From assembly GCF_028289625.1 (NCBI RefSeq), contig NZ_JANQOM010000086.1, positions 1 through 64,000 on the forward strand: a DNA stretch of 64,000 bases, written 5' to 3'. Positions 52,702 through 60,896 of this stretch are shown piece by piece. This DNA comes from Winogradskyella sp. (GTDB lineage Bacteria; Bacteroidota; Bacteroidia; Flavobacteriales; Flavobacteriaceae). Every line of letters begins with the position of its first letter. Position 1 is the stretch's first letter. Under the pieces are notes generated by a model, which saw only the letters and a list, made by a program, of their open reading frames with translations, made no database searches and had not been told where the DNA came from. A program made the translations under genes and the position numbers.

Positions 52702-53892
52702 ATGAAACAAGTATATATAGTAAAAGGCTATAGAACGGCTGTAGGTAAATCCAAAAGAGGTGGTTTCCGATTTAAGAGGGCTGACGAACTCGCTGCTGAA
52801 ACGATTCAGTATATGATGAACAAATTACCAGATTTTGATGTTACTAGAATTGATGATGTTATTGTTGGTAATGCCATGCCAGAGGGCTCTCAAGGGCTTA
52901 ACATGGCACGTATCATATCATTAATAGGATTAAATACAGTTGATGTGCCTGGAGTTACAGTGAATCGTTTTTGCTCTTCAGGATTAGAAACCATTGCCAT
53001 GGCTGTTGCAAAAATTCAAGCAGGTATGGCAGATTGTATTATTGCAGGCGGTGCCGAAAGTATGAGTTCGGTACCTATGACAGGTTTTAAACCCGAACTT
53101 AATTATGAGATTGTCAACTCTGGACATGAGGATTATTATTGGGGAATGGGCAATACTGCAGAAGCTGTTGCCGAAAAGTATAAGGTATCAAGAGAAGATC
53201 AGGATGAGTTTGCGTACAATTCGCACATGAAAGCTTTAAAAGCTCTAGCTGAAGGGCGTTTTCAAGATCAAATTGTGCCGATTGAAGTCGCTGAAACCTA
53301 TGTCGATGCCAATGGTAAAAAAGCTAACCGAAATTTTACCGTTTCAAAAGATGAAGGTCCAAGACAGGGAACGAGTAAAGAAGCCTTAGCAAAATTACGA
53401 CCTGTTTTTGCGCAAGGTGGTTCAGTGACCGCAGGCAACTCTTCGCAAACGAGCGATGGCGCAGCTTTTGTATTGGTGATGAGTGAGGATATGGTCCAAG
53501 AACTAAATCTAGAACCTATTGCAAGATTAGTAAGTTATGCTGCTGCTGGAGTACCACCAAGAATTATGGGAATTGGTCCTGTAGCTGCTATTCCAAAAGC
53601 ATTAAAGCAAGCTGGACTCTCGCAAAGTGATATTGAATTGATTGAATTGAACGAAGCGTTTGCCTCTCAATCATTAGCTGTGATAAGAGAACTAGATTTA
53701 AAACAAGATATCGTCAATGTGAATGGTGGTGCTATAGCACTTGGTCATCCTCTAGGCTGTACTGGCGCTAAGCTTTCAGTACAATTGTTTGATGAAATGC
53801 GTAAACGTGATATGCAGAATAAATACGGCATGGTAACCATGTGCGTAGGTACTGGACAAGGAGCCGCTGGGATATTCGAATTTCTTAATTAA
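52702..53892 (+). CDS. Acetyl-CoA C-acyltransferase (thiolase)
   Basis: The 396-residue protein has all thiolase motifs. The nucleophile Cys is in VNRFCSSGLETIAMA (near residue 93), the His in NGGAIALGHPLGCTGAK (near 352) and the second Cys in MVTMCVGTGQGAAG (near 383), with LNEAFASQ before them. It cleaves 3-ketoacyl-CoA to acetyl-CoA and a shortened acyl-CoA, the last step of beta-oxidation. It belongs to the MarR-led operon. Confidence 0.93.
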   Translation: MKQVYIVKGYRTAVGKSKRGGFRFKRADELAAETIQYMMNKLPDFDVTRIDDVIVGNAMPEGSQGLNMARIISLIGLNTVDVPGVTVNRFCSSGLETIAMAVAKIQAGMADCIIAGGAESMSSVPMTGFKPELNYEIVNSGHEDYYWGMGNTAEAVAEKYKVSREDQDEFAYNSHMKALKALAEGRFQDQIVPIEVAETYVDANGKKANRNFTVSKDEGPRQGTSKEALAKLRPVFAQGGSVTAGNSSQTSDGAAFVLVMSEDMVQELNLEPIARLVSYAAAGVPPRIMGIGPVAAIPKALKQAGLSQSDIELIELNEAFASQSLAVIRELDLKQDIVNVNGGAIALGHPLGCTGAKLSVQLFDEMRKRDMQNKYGMVTMCVGTGQGAAGIFEFLN

Positions 53893-53927
53893 AAGATAAG
53901 GGATTATAGAAAAAAGATTATAGACTT
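53893..53927. repeat. Purine-rich tract before the four-helix-bundle gene (left flank)
   Basis: A/G/T-rich tract ending TAGACTTA across the ATG. The reverse complement of the right flank (54291-54325) is also purine-rich and ends AAGACTTA, so the gene is framed by imperfect inverted flanks. Confidence 0.4.
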
Positions 53928-54293
53928 ATGAGCTCTAGAAAAAGACACAACTATAAAAATTTGAAAATATGGCAATTAGGCTTGGAAATTTCATTTGAAG
54001 TTTCAGATATTATTGTTGAATTTCCTAAACATGAACGTTATGACTTATCATCTCAAATGAGTAGATGTTCGGTATCAATGCCAAGTAACATTGCCGAAGG
54101 TTCAGCAAAAAGTGATAAATCATTTATTAATTATTTGAATATTTCACTGGGCTCTTCTTTTGAACTTAGCACCCAACTTTTAGTTGCGCATTATAGAAAC
54201 TATATAGATAATCAAACGTTAAATAAACTTGAAGAAAAAATAGAGGAATTTCAAAAAATGACTATGGGATTTCAAAATGGACTTAGTGCTTAA
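53928..54293 (+). CDS. Four helix bundle protein (23S rRNA intervening-sequence protein family)
   Basis: The 121-residue all-helical protein has the hallmark of the S23/IVP family: YKNLKIWQLGLEISFEVSDI at the N terminus and SCSVSMPSNIAEGSAK-like text (RCSVSMPSNIAEGSAKSDKS) in the middle. Relatives are encoded in 23S rRNA intervening sequences of spirochaetes, scattered through Bacteroidota genomes, and distantly related to Avd of diversity-generating retroelements. The biochemical role is unclear. It interrupts the beta-oxidation operon between thiolase and acyl-CoA dehydrogenase, in frame with transcription and flanked by purine/pyrimidine tracts, which suggests insertion as a unit. Confidence 0.85.
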   Translation: MSSRKRHNYKNLKIWQLGLEISFEVSDIIVEFPKHERYDLSSQMSRCSVSMPSNIAEGSAKSDKSFINYLNISLGSSFELSTQLLVAHYRNYIDNQTLNKLEEKIEEFQKMTMGFQNGLSA

Positions 54294-54325
54294 GTCTTCA
54301 CTCTCTACTCTATTTTCTCTTTTCT
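54291..54325. repeat. Pyrimidine-rich tract after the four-helix-bundle gene (right flank)
   Basis: TAAGTCTTCACTCTCTACTC and a further T/C-rich run up to 54325. It begins with the stop codon and mirrors the left flank (53893-53927) as an imperfect inverted repeat. Confidence 0.4.
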
Positions 54326-54340
54326 AAAAACAAAATAAAA

Positions 54341-56155
54341 ATGAGTACTACAACTGTTGAAAAAGACATTTTAAGAGGTGGGCAATTCCTTGTTAAGGAA
54401 ACCAATTGTGAAGACGTATTCACACCAGAAGATTTTTCCGAAGAACAAAAAATGATGTTAGAAACCGTAAAGGAATTTGTGGACAGAGAAATCTGGCCTA
54501 ACAAAGAGCGTTTTGAAAAGAAAGACTATGCCTTTACTGAAGAGATAATGCATAAAGCTGGAGAATTAGGATTATTAGGTATCGCAGTACCTGCTGAATA
54601 TGATGGATTAGAAATGGGCTTTGTGTCTACGATGTTAGTTTGCGATTACATTTCTGGCGCGACAGGATCCATAGCCACGGCATTTGGTGCGCATACAGGA
54701 ATTGGCACCATGCCAATCACCTTATATGGTACAGAAGAACAAAAACAAAAATATGTACCTGCCTTAGCAACTGGTGAAAAGTTTGGAGCCTATTGTTTAA
54801 CGGAGCCAGGTGCAGGATCGGATGCCAATTCAGGAAAAACAAAAGCTGTGCTTTCTGACGACGGAAAACACTATTTGATTTCTGGGCAAAAGATGTGGAT
54901 TTCCAATGCTGGATTTGCTGAAACTTTTATCGTTTTTGCTAGAATTGAGGATGATAAGAATATTACTGGTTTCATTGTAGAATTTGATAAGGACAATCCC
55001 AATGGCATAACCTTAGGTGAAGAAGAACACAAACTAGGTATTCACTCCTCCTCTACACGTCAGGTATTCTTTAATGAAACCAAAGTCCCTGTGGAAAACA
55101 TGTTATCTGAGCGTGGTGGTGGGTTTAAAATTGCAATGAATGCACTTAACGTTGGCCGAATAAAATTAGCAGCCGCTTGTTTAGATGCACAACGTCGTGT
55201 TATTACAGAAGCTGTAAAATATGCTAATGAGCGTGTGCAGTTTAAAACTCCAATTGTGAAATTCGGAGCCATTAAATCTAAACTAGCTGAAATGGCTACA
55301 AGTTGTTACGCTGGTGAGTCCGCTTGTTATAGAGCTGCTAAAAATATAGAGGACCGTATTGCGATAAGACAAGAATCTGGGAACTCACATCATGAAGCGG
55401 AATTAAAAGGCGTTGAAGAATATGCCATAGAATGCTCCATTTTAAAAGTGGCTGTTTCAGAAGATATTCAGAATTGTTCTGATGAAGGTATCCAAGTTTT
55501 TGGAGGTATGGGATTCTCAGCCGATACACCAATGGAAGCTGCTTGGAGAGATGCTCGTATTTCCCGTATTTATGAAGGAACTAACGAAATCAACAGAATG
55601 TTAGCCGTTGGTATGCTGGTAAAGAAAGCTATGAAAGGTCATGTGGATTTATTGGGTCCTGCAATGAAAGTAGCCGACGAATTAATGGGCATTCCATCTT
55701 TCGATACTCCAGATTATTCAGAATTATTTTCAGAAGAAAAAGCGATTATCGCCAAGTTGAAGAAAGTATTCTTAATGGTAGCAGGTTCTGCAGTCCAGAA
55801 ATTTGGTCCAGATTTAGAACAACACCAACAATTATTAATGGCTGCCTCAAACATTTTAATTGAGATTTATATGACAGAATCTACAATTTTAAGAACTGAA
55901 AAAAATGCTAAACGCTTTGGTGAAGAGGCTCAAACCCATCAAATCGCCATGGCAAAATTATATTTATACAATGCCATTGACATCATTACTAAAAATGCCA
56001 AGGAAGGTATAGTGAGTTTTGCAGAGGGAGATGAACAGCGCATGATGCTTATGGGCTTAAAACGCTTCACAAAATATACCAACATGCCAAATGTTGTCGC
56101 ACTTCGCACTCAAATTGCGGATAAATTATCTGAGGAAAACGAGTACTGTTTTTAA
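54341..56155 (+). CDS. Acyl-CoA dehydrogenase
   Basis: The 604-residue flavoprotein has the acyl-CoA dehydrogenase core (residues 30-430): FGAYCLTEPGAGSDANSGKT, GQKMWISNAGFAETFIVFA for FAD/substrate binding, and IQVFGGMGFSADTPMEAAWR with YEGTNEINRM, where the catalytic Glu lies. The C-terminal extension of ~150 residues (KAIIAKLKKVFLMVAGSAVQ...) resembles the VLCAD/large ACAD type used by Bacteroidota. It starts beta-oxidation by making the 2-enoyl-CoA. It is the last gene of the operon and is followed by a strong terminator. Confidence 0.93.
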   Translation: MSTTTVEKDILRGGQFLVKETNCEDVFTPEDFSEEQKMMLETVKEFVDREIWPNKERFEKKDYAFTEEIMHKAGELGLLGIAVPAEYDGLEMGFVSTMLVCDYISGATGSIATAFGAHTGIGTMPITLYGTEEQKQKYVPALATGEKFGAYCLTEPGAGSDANSGKTKAVLSDDGKHYLISGQKMWISNAGFAETFIVFARIEDDKNITGFIVEFDKDNPNGITLGEEEHKLGIHSSSTRQVFFNETKVPVENMLSERGGGFKIAMNALNVGRIKLAAACLDAQRRVITEAVKYANERVQFKTPIVKFGAIKSKLAEMATSCYAGESACYRAAKNIEDRIAIRQESGNSHHEAELKGVEEYAIECSILKVAVSEDIQNCSDEGIQVFGGMGFSADTPMEAAWRDARISRIYEGTNEINRMLAVGMLVKKAMKGHVDLLGPAMKVADELMGIPSFDTPDYSELFSEEKAIIAKLKKVFLMVAGSAVQKFGPDLEQHQQLLMAASNILIEIYMTESTILRTEKNAKRFGEEAQTHQIAMAKLYLYNAIDIITKNAKEGIVSFAEGDEQRMMLMGLKRFTKYTNMPNVVALRTQIADKLSEENEYCF

Positions 56156-56176
56156 TCTAGTTTAAAGTTAGAGATG

Positions 56177-56206
56177 AAAAAGCCAATTCAATAGAATTGG
56201 CTTTTT
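56177..56206. terminator. Terminator of the beta-oxidation operon
   Basis: Stem AAAAAGCCAATTC (56177-56189) / GAATTGGCTTTTT (56194-56206), loop AATA. It lies between converging genes and can serve both. Confidence 0.88.
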
Positions 56207-56254
56207 TAATAGCTCTTAATCTTATTTTTTGTCAATGACAACAGGGTTTTATAC

Positions 56255-57070
56255 TCAATAAAATAAAACCTTTTTAGAAACTGTTCCTGTATCTGTTTCA
56301 ATTAAAACAATGTATGTCCCTTGAGACGGTCTATTGCTAAATTGTACATTAAGCTTTAAGGAGGCTTCATTTAATACATCCGTATGAATTAATTGACCTG
56401 CAATATTATAAACAGATAATTTCCTTAACGTAATGCTAAAAGGATTGCTTAATGTTAATGTATTTATATGACTGTCATAGTATATCTTGAACTTATCGAT
56501 TTTATTTTCATCTATTGATAAAGAAGCTTCCGATGTTGAAAAGGCTAACACAAAACGGTCTAGGTATTCACCTGCTTCGGCATAAAACTCGTAGGCACTA
56601 TTCCTTAAATTATGATAAGTGTCAAGTTCAGTATCATACAGATAAAGATTAAAATCATCAGAAATATTTTCTAGTGCGTCAATGCCTATGGTCGCAATAC
56701 CATCATTAAGAATATGAAATCCTATTGGGAAATTAGTACTCTCATCTACTGCATTTGTTCCTTGGATTGTAAATAACTGATCTTCTATCAACCAGTACAT
56801 ATCTGCATAATCCGTTTCTAAGTAAGCGCCATCATAACCCCAATCAATACCAGGAGTTGCATTTTCATCTTCTGTTAATAATAACTGCCTGTGCATTGTG
56901 CTTGGGGCTGTAAAGCCTAACCTAATTTTACGCCTTAAATCATTTGTTGGTTGCTCTAAATCGAGTTTATCTTCACACATACCTATATTGTTAGTAGCAT
57001 ATACATGTGCTACAGTCAATAAAAACATCAACAAAGAGATAGATGCTATTTTTAGATTCAAACAATTCAA
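56255..57070 (-). CDS. Secreted protein with type IX sorting tail
   Basis: The reading frame has no early ATG that leaves a full signal peptide; TTG at 57070 or 57061 gives LNLKIASISLLMFLLTVAHV followed by a cleavage region (VYATNN), so a TTG start is likely and the start is uncertain. The ~271-residue product has a beta-rich body (LGFTAPSTMHRQLLLTEDEN) and a C-terminal type IX sorting domain (about 195-271; ITLRKLSVYNIAGQLIHTDV, GTYIVLIETDTGTVSKKVLF). It is probably released or attached at the cell surface. The function of the body is unknown. Confidence 0.7.
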   Translation of the reverse strand: MNCLNLKIASISLLMFLLTVAHVYATNNIGMCEDKLDLEQPTNDLRRKIRLGFTAPSTMHRQLLLTEDENATPGIDWGYDGAYLETDYADMYWLIEDQLFTIQGTNAVDESTNFPIGFHILNDGIATIGIDALENISDDFNLYLYDTELDTYHNLRNSAYEFYAEAGEYLDRFVLAFSTSEASLSIDENKIDKFKIYYDSHINTLTLSNPFSITLRKLSVYNIAGQLIHTDVLNEASLKLNVQFSNRPSQGTYIVLIETDTGTVSKKVLFY

Positions 57071-57600
57071 TTAAGTTTAATTTAATGATTAATAGGCTAA
57101 TCAAACTAAACCAATATTCCTTATACATGCTCAAATATTCGCATAAAAGCTCATATTTAGACGATAAACTTCCCTAGGATGCAAATAACTCCTATGAAAT
57201 GCATAGCAATAGTTTGATTTAGTTCCGAAATTCTAAAAAGGGGTTAAAGTTATGCTAGTCAATAGCTATTAATTGACTCTTGAAGCAACATTGAAAAAAA
57301 GTCTCAAGACAGAAAATCTTGAGACTTTTCACTAACTAACTAAAATATGAAGATCAAAAAAATTACTCAGAATTGTTTATCAGGGCTTATTTAAATTTCC
57401 ATTAAATATCAAGCTGATATTTAAACAATCCTAGACTATTCATATCGTTAAAACTACAAAATTAACGACAAAAAGGATAATTTATTCGACGAAATACATA
57501 TATATTTTGTATTTTCTTACAAATTCAATTAAAATTCAATAAATGCACTAGCCTTAAAACTAGATAATCATTATATTTATTCCATCAATCTTGCTATATC
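57071..57600. other. Divergent intergenic region (530 nt)
   Basis: It holds an orphan terminator hairpin (57297-57329) and a perfect 10-bp AT-rich inverted repeat TTAAATATCA-AGC-TGATATTTAA (57402-57424). A 15-codon frame starting at the ATG near 57347 is too short to support as a gene. No promoter box with full match was found. Confidence 0.45.
57297..57329 (-). terminator. Orphan terminator hairpin
   Basis: 13-bp stem AAAAGTCTCAAGA (57297-57309) / TCTTGAGACTTTT (57317-57329), 7-nt loop. On the minus strand seven T residues follow, so it best fits a leftward transcript, but no minus-strand gene lies to its right before 57601. Confidence 0.7.
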
Positions 57601-59211
57601 ATGAAATATTATTTTTTAATCCTATTTTCCCTACTCTTAACTACATATTCTTTATCACAATCTAATACCGAAATCTTTTTATTTGATTTAGATATCAAGA
57701 CTTCCAAAATCGTGCTAACCAATGGCAAAAACATTTCAAATAACGAAGGCTATGACAGTCAACCTTCATTTATGAGCGGAGATAACGTACTTTTTGCGTC
57801 AACAAGAAATGGGCAAACTGATATTGCTCAATATCATATTGGTTATAAATCAAAAACATTTATTAATTATACTAAGGGCGGCGAATATACACCTCTAAAA
57901 ATTCCAAATAAAAATGCGGTTTCTGCTGTTAGACTTGATGAAGATGGGAAGCAGCGTTTATACTCCTATAATTTGAGTAATGGAGAACCTACTGAACTTA
58001 TAAAAGATTTAGTAGTTGCTTACTACACGTGGTACGACGATAACACAACGGTTTCTGCCGTAATTGAAGATGAACAATTAAATTTATTTGTCACAAACAT
58101 TTCTGAAGGCAAAAGCAGAAAATATGCGACAAAAGTTGGGCGTTCATTTCATGGAATACCAAATTCAGACTTGGTTAGTTTCATTTACAAAGAAAGTGAC
58201 AAACGATGGCAAATTCGTTCCCTTAATCCTTCAAACGGTATTACTAGACTTATAGCAAATACTATGGAAGGAGTTGAGGATATCTGCTGGCTCAATAATA
58301 GAACTTTATTGTCTGGAAAAGATGGCGTTCTGTATAAATTAACCTTAAAAAAGGATAACAACTGGAAAAAAGTTGCTGATTTATCATCGTATGGCATAAC
58401 TAAAATTACCCGTCTTGCCATTAATGCAGAAGCCACAAAATTATTGATAGCTGGTGATTTAGGTTCAGGAAACTCAACTCAACAGGGTAGTACTAACTCC
58501 AACACAAACCCTGATGAATCTAGCACAGAACCTACAATAACTGAAACCCAAGCTTCGGCAGTGGTCCAAAAGCATATCGACCCCTTTAATGAAAGGCGAT
58601 TGAATGCTTTCGCAAATGTCTTTGACGACAATGTTATAGTCAATCGATTCCCTAAGGATTATATGTACTCTGGCCGTAAAACGTTAAGAGATAATTATCG
58701 GCAATTTTTCAACAATAACAAGAAAGCCAATGTCAAGGTTCTTAACCGTATGATTTTAAAAAACAAAGTTATAGATGACGAATTGGTAACCATCAATAAT
58801 TTAACCCTAAGACAAGCTACAATCTATGATGTTGATAAAGAGGATATTAACTCAATGACTTTTATTAGGAATAGAAAAACCACATCTAATCCAGAAACCA
58901 TTGTTAATAAACAATTGGAGGCCTATAACAAAAGGGATATTGAAGAATTTGCTAAAACTTATGCCGATGATGTTAAACTCTATTTACTTCCTGATAATTT
59001 AACAACAGATGGAAATGAGGCTTTAAAAAAACGTTATGAGACGATGTTTAACTCGGTGCCAGATTTAAATGCTGAAATTATGAACAGAATTGTCTTGGGT
59101 AATAAAGTCATAGATAAGGAAAAAGTAACGATAAATGGGCAAATCTATTATGCGATAGCTATTTATGAAGTCAAAGATGGTTTAATTTCTAAAGTTACAT
59201 TTATACAATAA
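57601..59211 (+). CDS. Secreted protein: TolB-like propeller plus two SnoaL/NTF2-like domains
   Basis: The 536-residue protein has a signal peptide (MKYYFLILFSLLLTTYSLSQ). The N-terminal ~280 residues have TolB/WD40-like propeller repeats (GYDSQPSFMSGDNVLFASTR NG type). A low-complexity linker (about 288-315, Ser/Thr/Asn-rich) leads to two consecutive NTF2/SnoaL-like domains that are copies of each other: VVQKHIDPFNERRLNAFANV ... LNRMILKNKVIDDELVTI and IVNKQLEAYNKRDIEEFAKT ... MNRIVLGNKVIDKEKVTI. This fusion of sensor-like propeller and small-ligand barrel is not familiar to me. The function is unknown. Confidence 0.72.
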   Translation: MKYYFLILFSLLLTTYSLSQSNTEIFLFDLDIKTSKIVLTNGKNISNNEGYDSQPSFMSGDNVLFASTRNGQTDIAQYHIGYKSKTFINYTKGGEYTPLKIPNKNAVSAVRLDEDGKQRLYSYNLSNGEPTELIKDLVVAYYTWYDDNTTVSAVIEDEQLNLFVTNISEGKSRKYATKVGRSFHGIPNSDLVSFIYKESDKRWQIRSLNPSNGITRLIANTMEGVEDICWLNNRTLLSGKDGVLYKLTLKKDNNWKKVADLSSYGITKITRLAINAEATKLLIAGDLGSGNSTQQGSTNSNTNPDESSTEPTITETQASAVVQKHIDPFNERRLNAFANVFDDNVIVNRFPKDYMYSGRKTLRDNYRQFFNNNKKANVKVLNRMILKNKVIDDELVTINNLTLRQATIYDVDKEDINSMTFIRNRKTTSNPETIVNKQLEAYNKRDIEEFAKTYADDVKLYLLPDNLTTDGNEALKKRYETMFNSVPDLNAEIMNRIVLGNKVIDKEKVTINGQIYYAIAIYEVKDGLISKVTFIQ

Positions 59212-59268
59212 TTTTTTCTATTTGTCCACCTTTTAGCAATACCAAACGTTTTAATTATAAAACATCAG

Positions 59269-60417
59269 ATGAAATACTTTATTAAATTTTTAATCTTCCT
59301 AATGAGTGTATTTGTTTATACCCAAGACAAAACCTTAGAACCCAAATTAGAGAACATTAAATGGATTTCGGGCACTTGGCATGGTGAAGCCTTCGGAGGC
59401 ATTACCGAAGAGGTTTGGAGCGAACCCTCAGGAGGTTCTATGATGGCGACTTTTAAATTAATTGTTGATAATAAAGTTCAATTTTATGAAATTGAAGTTA
59501 TTCGTGAAATCGAAAACAACCTTATTCTTCAATTAAAACATTTTGGAGAGGACTTAAAGGGATGGGAAACTAAAGATGAAACCGTAGACTTTCCTTTAAA
59601 ATACATAACAGAGGATAAAGTTGTTTTTGAAGGCATGGCATTTGAAAAAGTGAATCCGACTGAAATGAATGTATATGTTGACATTGACAATAAAGGTAAG
59701 GTTGAAACCGTAAAATTCAACTACCGTAAAAAAGAAAACACAAAACCAATTAAACAACTTATAAACGTAAATTATGCCATCGAAAGCCCAATTATTGATG
59801 GTATTACTAACGAAGTTGTGTGGGAAAAAGCCGAATGGCATCCAATAGATCAACTTTGGTTGGGCAATAACTACTCGTCTGAAGATTTTGAAGGTCGATA
59901 CAAACTGACTTGGACGGAAGAGGCACTTTATCTCCTAGCTGAAATTAAAGACGACAAGTTAAGGGATGTTTACAAAGACCCTTTAAAAAGTTGGTGGGAT
60001 GAAGATTGTTTAGAAATATTTGTTGATGAGGATAATAGTGGTGGTGACCATCAATATAATCATAATGCCTTTGCATATCACGTCGATTTAGATGGTAATG
60101 TTGTAGATGTAAATCATACCAAAGAAGGTAAACTATATAACTCTCATGTTACTTCAGCTAGACGAACTGATGGAAATACTACGATTTGGGAAGTTAAGAT
60201 TTTACTTTTTGATGATACTTATAAAGATGATACAGAAAACCAACCTGTGAAACTAGAATCAAATAAAAATATTGGTTTTGCCCTTGCCTACTGTGACAAT
60301 GACAATAGTGAACATAGAGAAAATTTCATAGGATCCGTATTTATTGAAGGAGCCAATAAAGATCGCGGTTGGATAGATGCTAATATTTTTGGAACTTTAG
60401 TTCTTAAAACAGAATAA
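59269..60417 (+). CDS. Secreted DUF6265-like plus CBM9-like two-domain protein
   Basis: The 382-residue protein has a signal peptide (MKYFIKFLIFLMSVFVYTQ). The N-terminal part (about 25-150) resembles DUF6265, with IKWISGTWHGEAFGGITEEV. The C-terminal part (about 165-382) looks like a family 9 carbohydrate-binding or sugar-binding module: IIDGITNEVVWEKAEWHPID, SWWDEDCLEIFVDEDNSGGD and WEVKILLFDDTYKD. Both are beta-sandwich or barrel folds without visible catalytic residues. It may bind a glycan or small ligand at the cell surface. It follows the TolB/NTF2 protein by 57 nt on the same strand and may be co-transcribed. Confidence 0.68.
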   Translation: MKYFIKFLIFLMSVFVYTQDKTLEPKLENIKWISGTWHGEAFGGITEEVWSEPSGGSMMATFKLIVDNKVQFYEIEVIREIENNLILQLKHFGEDLKGWETKDETVDFPLKYITEDKVVFEGMAFEKVNPTEMNVYVDIDNKGKVETVKFNYRKKENTKPIKQLINVNYAIESPIIDGITNEVVWEKAEWHPIDQLWLGNNYSSEDFEGRYKLTWTEEALYLLAEIKDDKLRDVYKDPLKSWWDEDCLEIFVDEDNSGGDHQYNHNAFAYHVDLDGNVVDVNHTKEGKLYNSHVTSARRTDGNTTIWEVKILLFDDTYKDDTENQPVKLESNKNIGFALAYCDNDNSEHRENFIGSVFIEGANKDRGWIDANIFGTLVLKTE

Positions 60418-60524
60418 AACCAAGATTAGTTGCGTTTACAATAGTAGATTTAATTCTCAACTTATCAATGCTATAACCGCTCAAAATAATTCGCGAATAT
60501 TAGTCGCTCATAAATTATAACAAC

Positions 60525-60896
60525 ATGAAAACTAAAGTTATAAAACCCTTACTTCCAGAACTATTCATCCTTGGCTCTATTGTTTATTATTGGATTGCGT
60601 CTTCATTACTTAATCCAATTGCCATAAGTCTATTATTAATTATGGGTTTTCAAATACTTAAACAGAAAGCTATTTCGGGCATCATCATTAGTGTCATTTT
60701 TATTCTTCTTAATTTATACATGGTATTAGCACTAATTTCTGAGCTATCGGAATTCAAGAATATTGACAGTGATTTTAATACCATGTTATTGGTTGGTGGA
60801 CTTTATTTGGGCACGAATTTATGTTTAGGATTAGTAATGCTCATTAAATATTTAAAAAAAGCGAATGCAAAACAATTACACCAAACTTTATCTTAA
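60525..60896 (+). CDS. Small four-helix membrane protein, hypothetical
   Basis: The 123-residue protein has about four membrane helices (LFILGSIVYYWIAS, IAISLLLIMGFQIL, GIIISVIFILLNLYMVLALI and LLVGGLYLGTNLCLGLVMLI) and a basic end. No family was recognised. Its 3' end overlaps the M1 peptidase start by 32 nt, which suggests coupled translation. A palindrome ATTCGCGAAT (60489-60498) stands 26 nt before its ATG and could be an operator. Confidence 0.6.
   Translation: MKTKVIKPLLPELFILGSIVYYWIASSLLNPIAISLLLIMGFQILKQKAISGIIISVIFILLNLYMVLALISELSEFKNIDSDFNTMLLVGGLYLGTNLCLGLVMLIKYLKKANAKQLHQTLS

Noticed and set aside
53928..54293. Four-helix-bundle gene as part of a diversity-generating retroelement (Avd)
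   Set aside because: No reverse transcriptase, template repeat or variable repeat is present nearby.
57347..57394. Short frame starting ATGAAGATCAAAAAA
   Set aside because: Only 15 codons, no partner and no signal of conservation; it could be the start of a deleted gene but cannot be supported.
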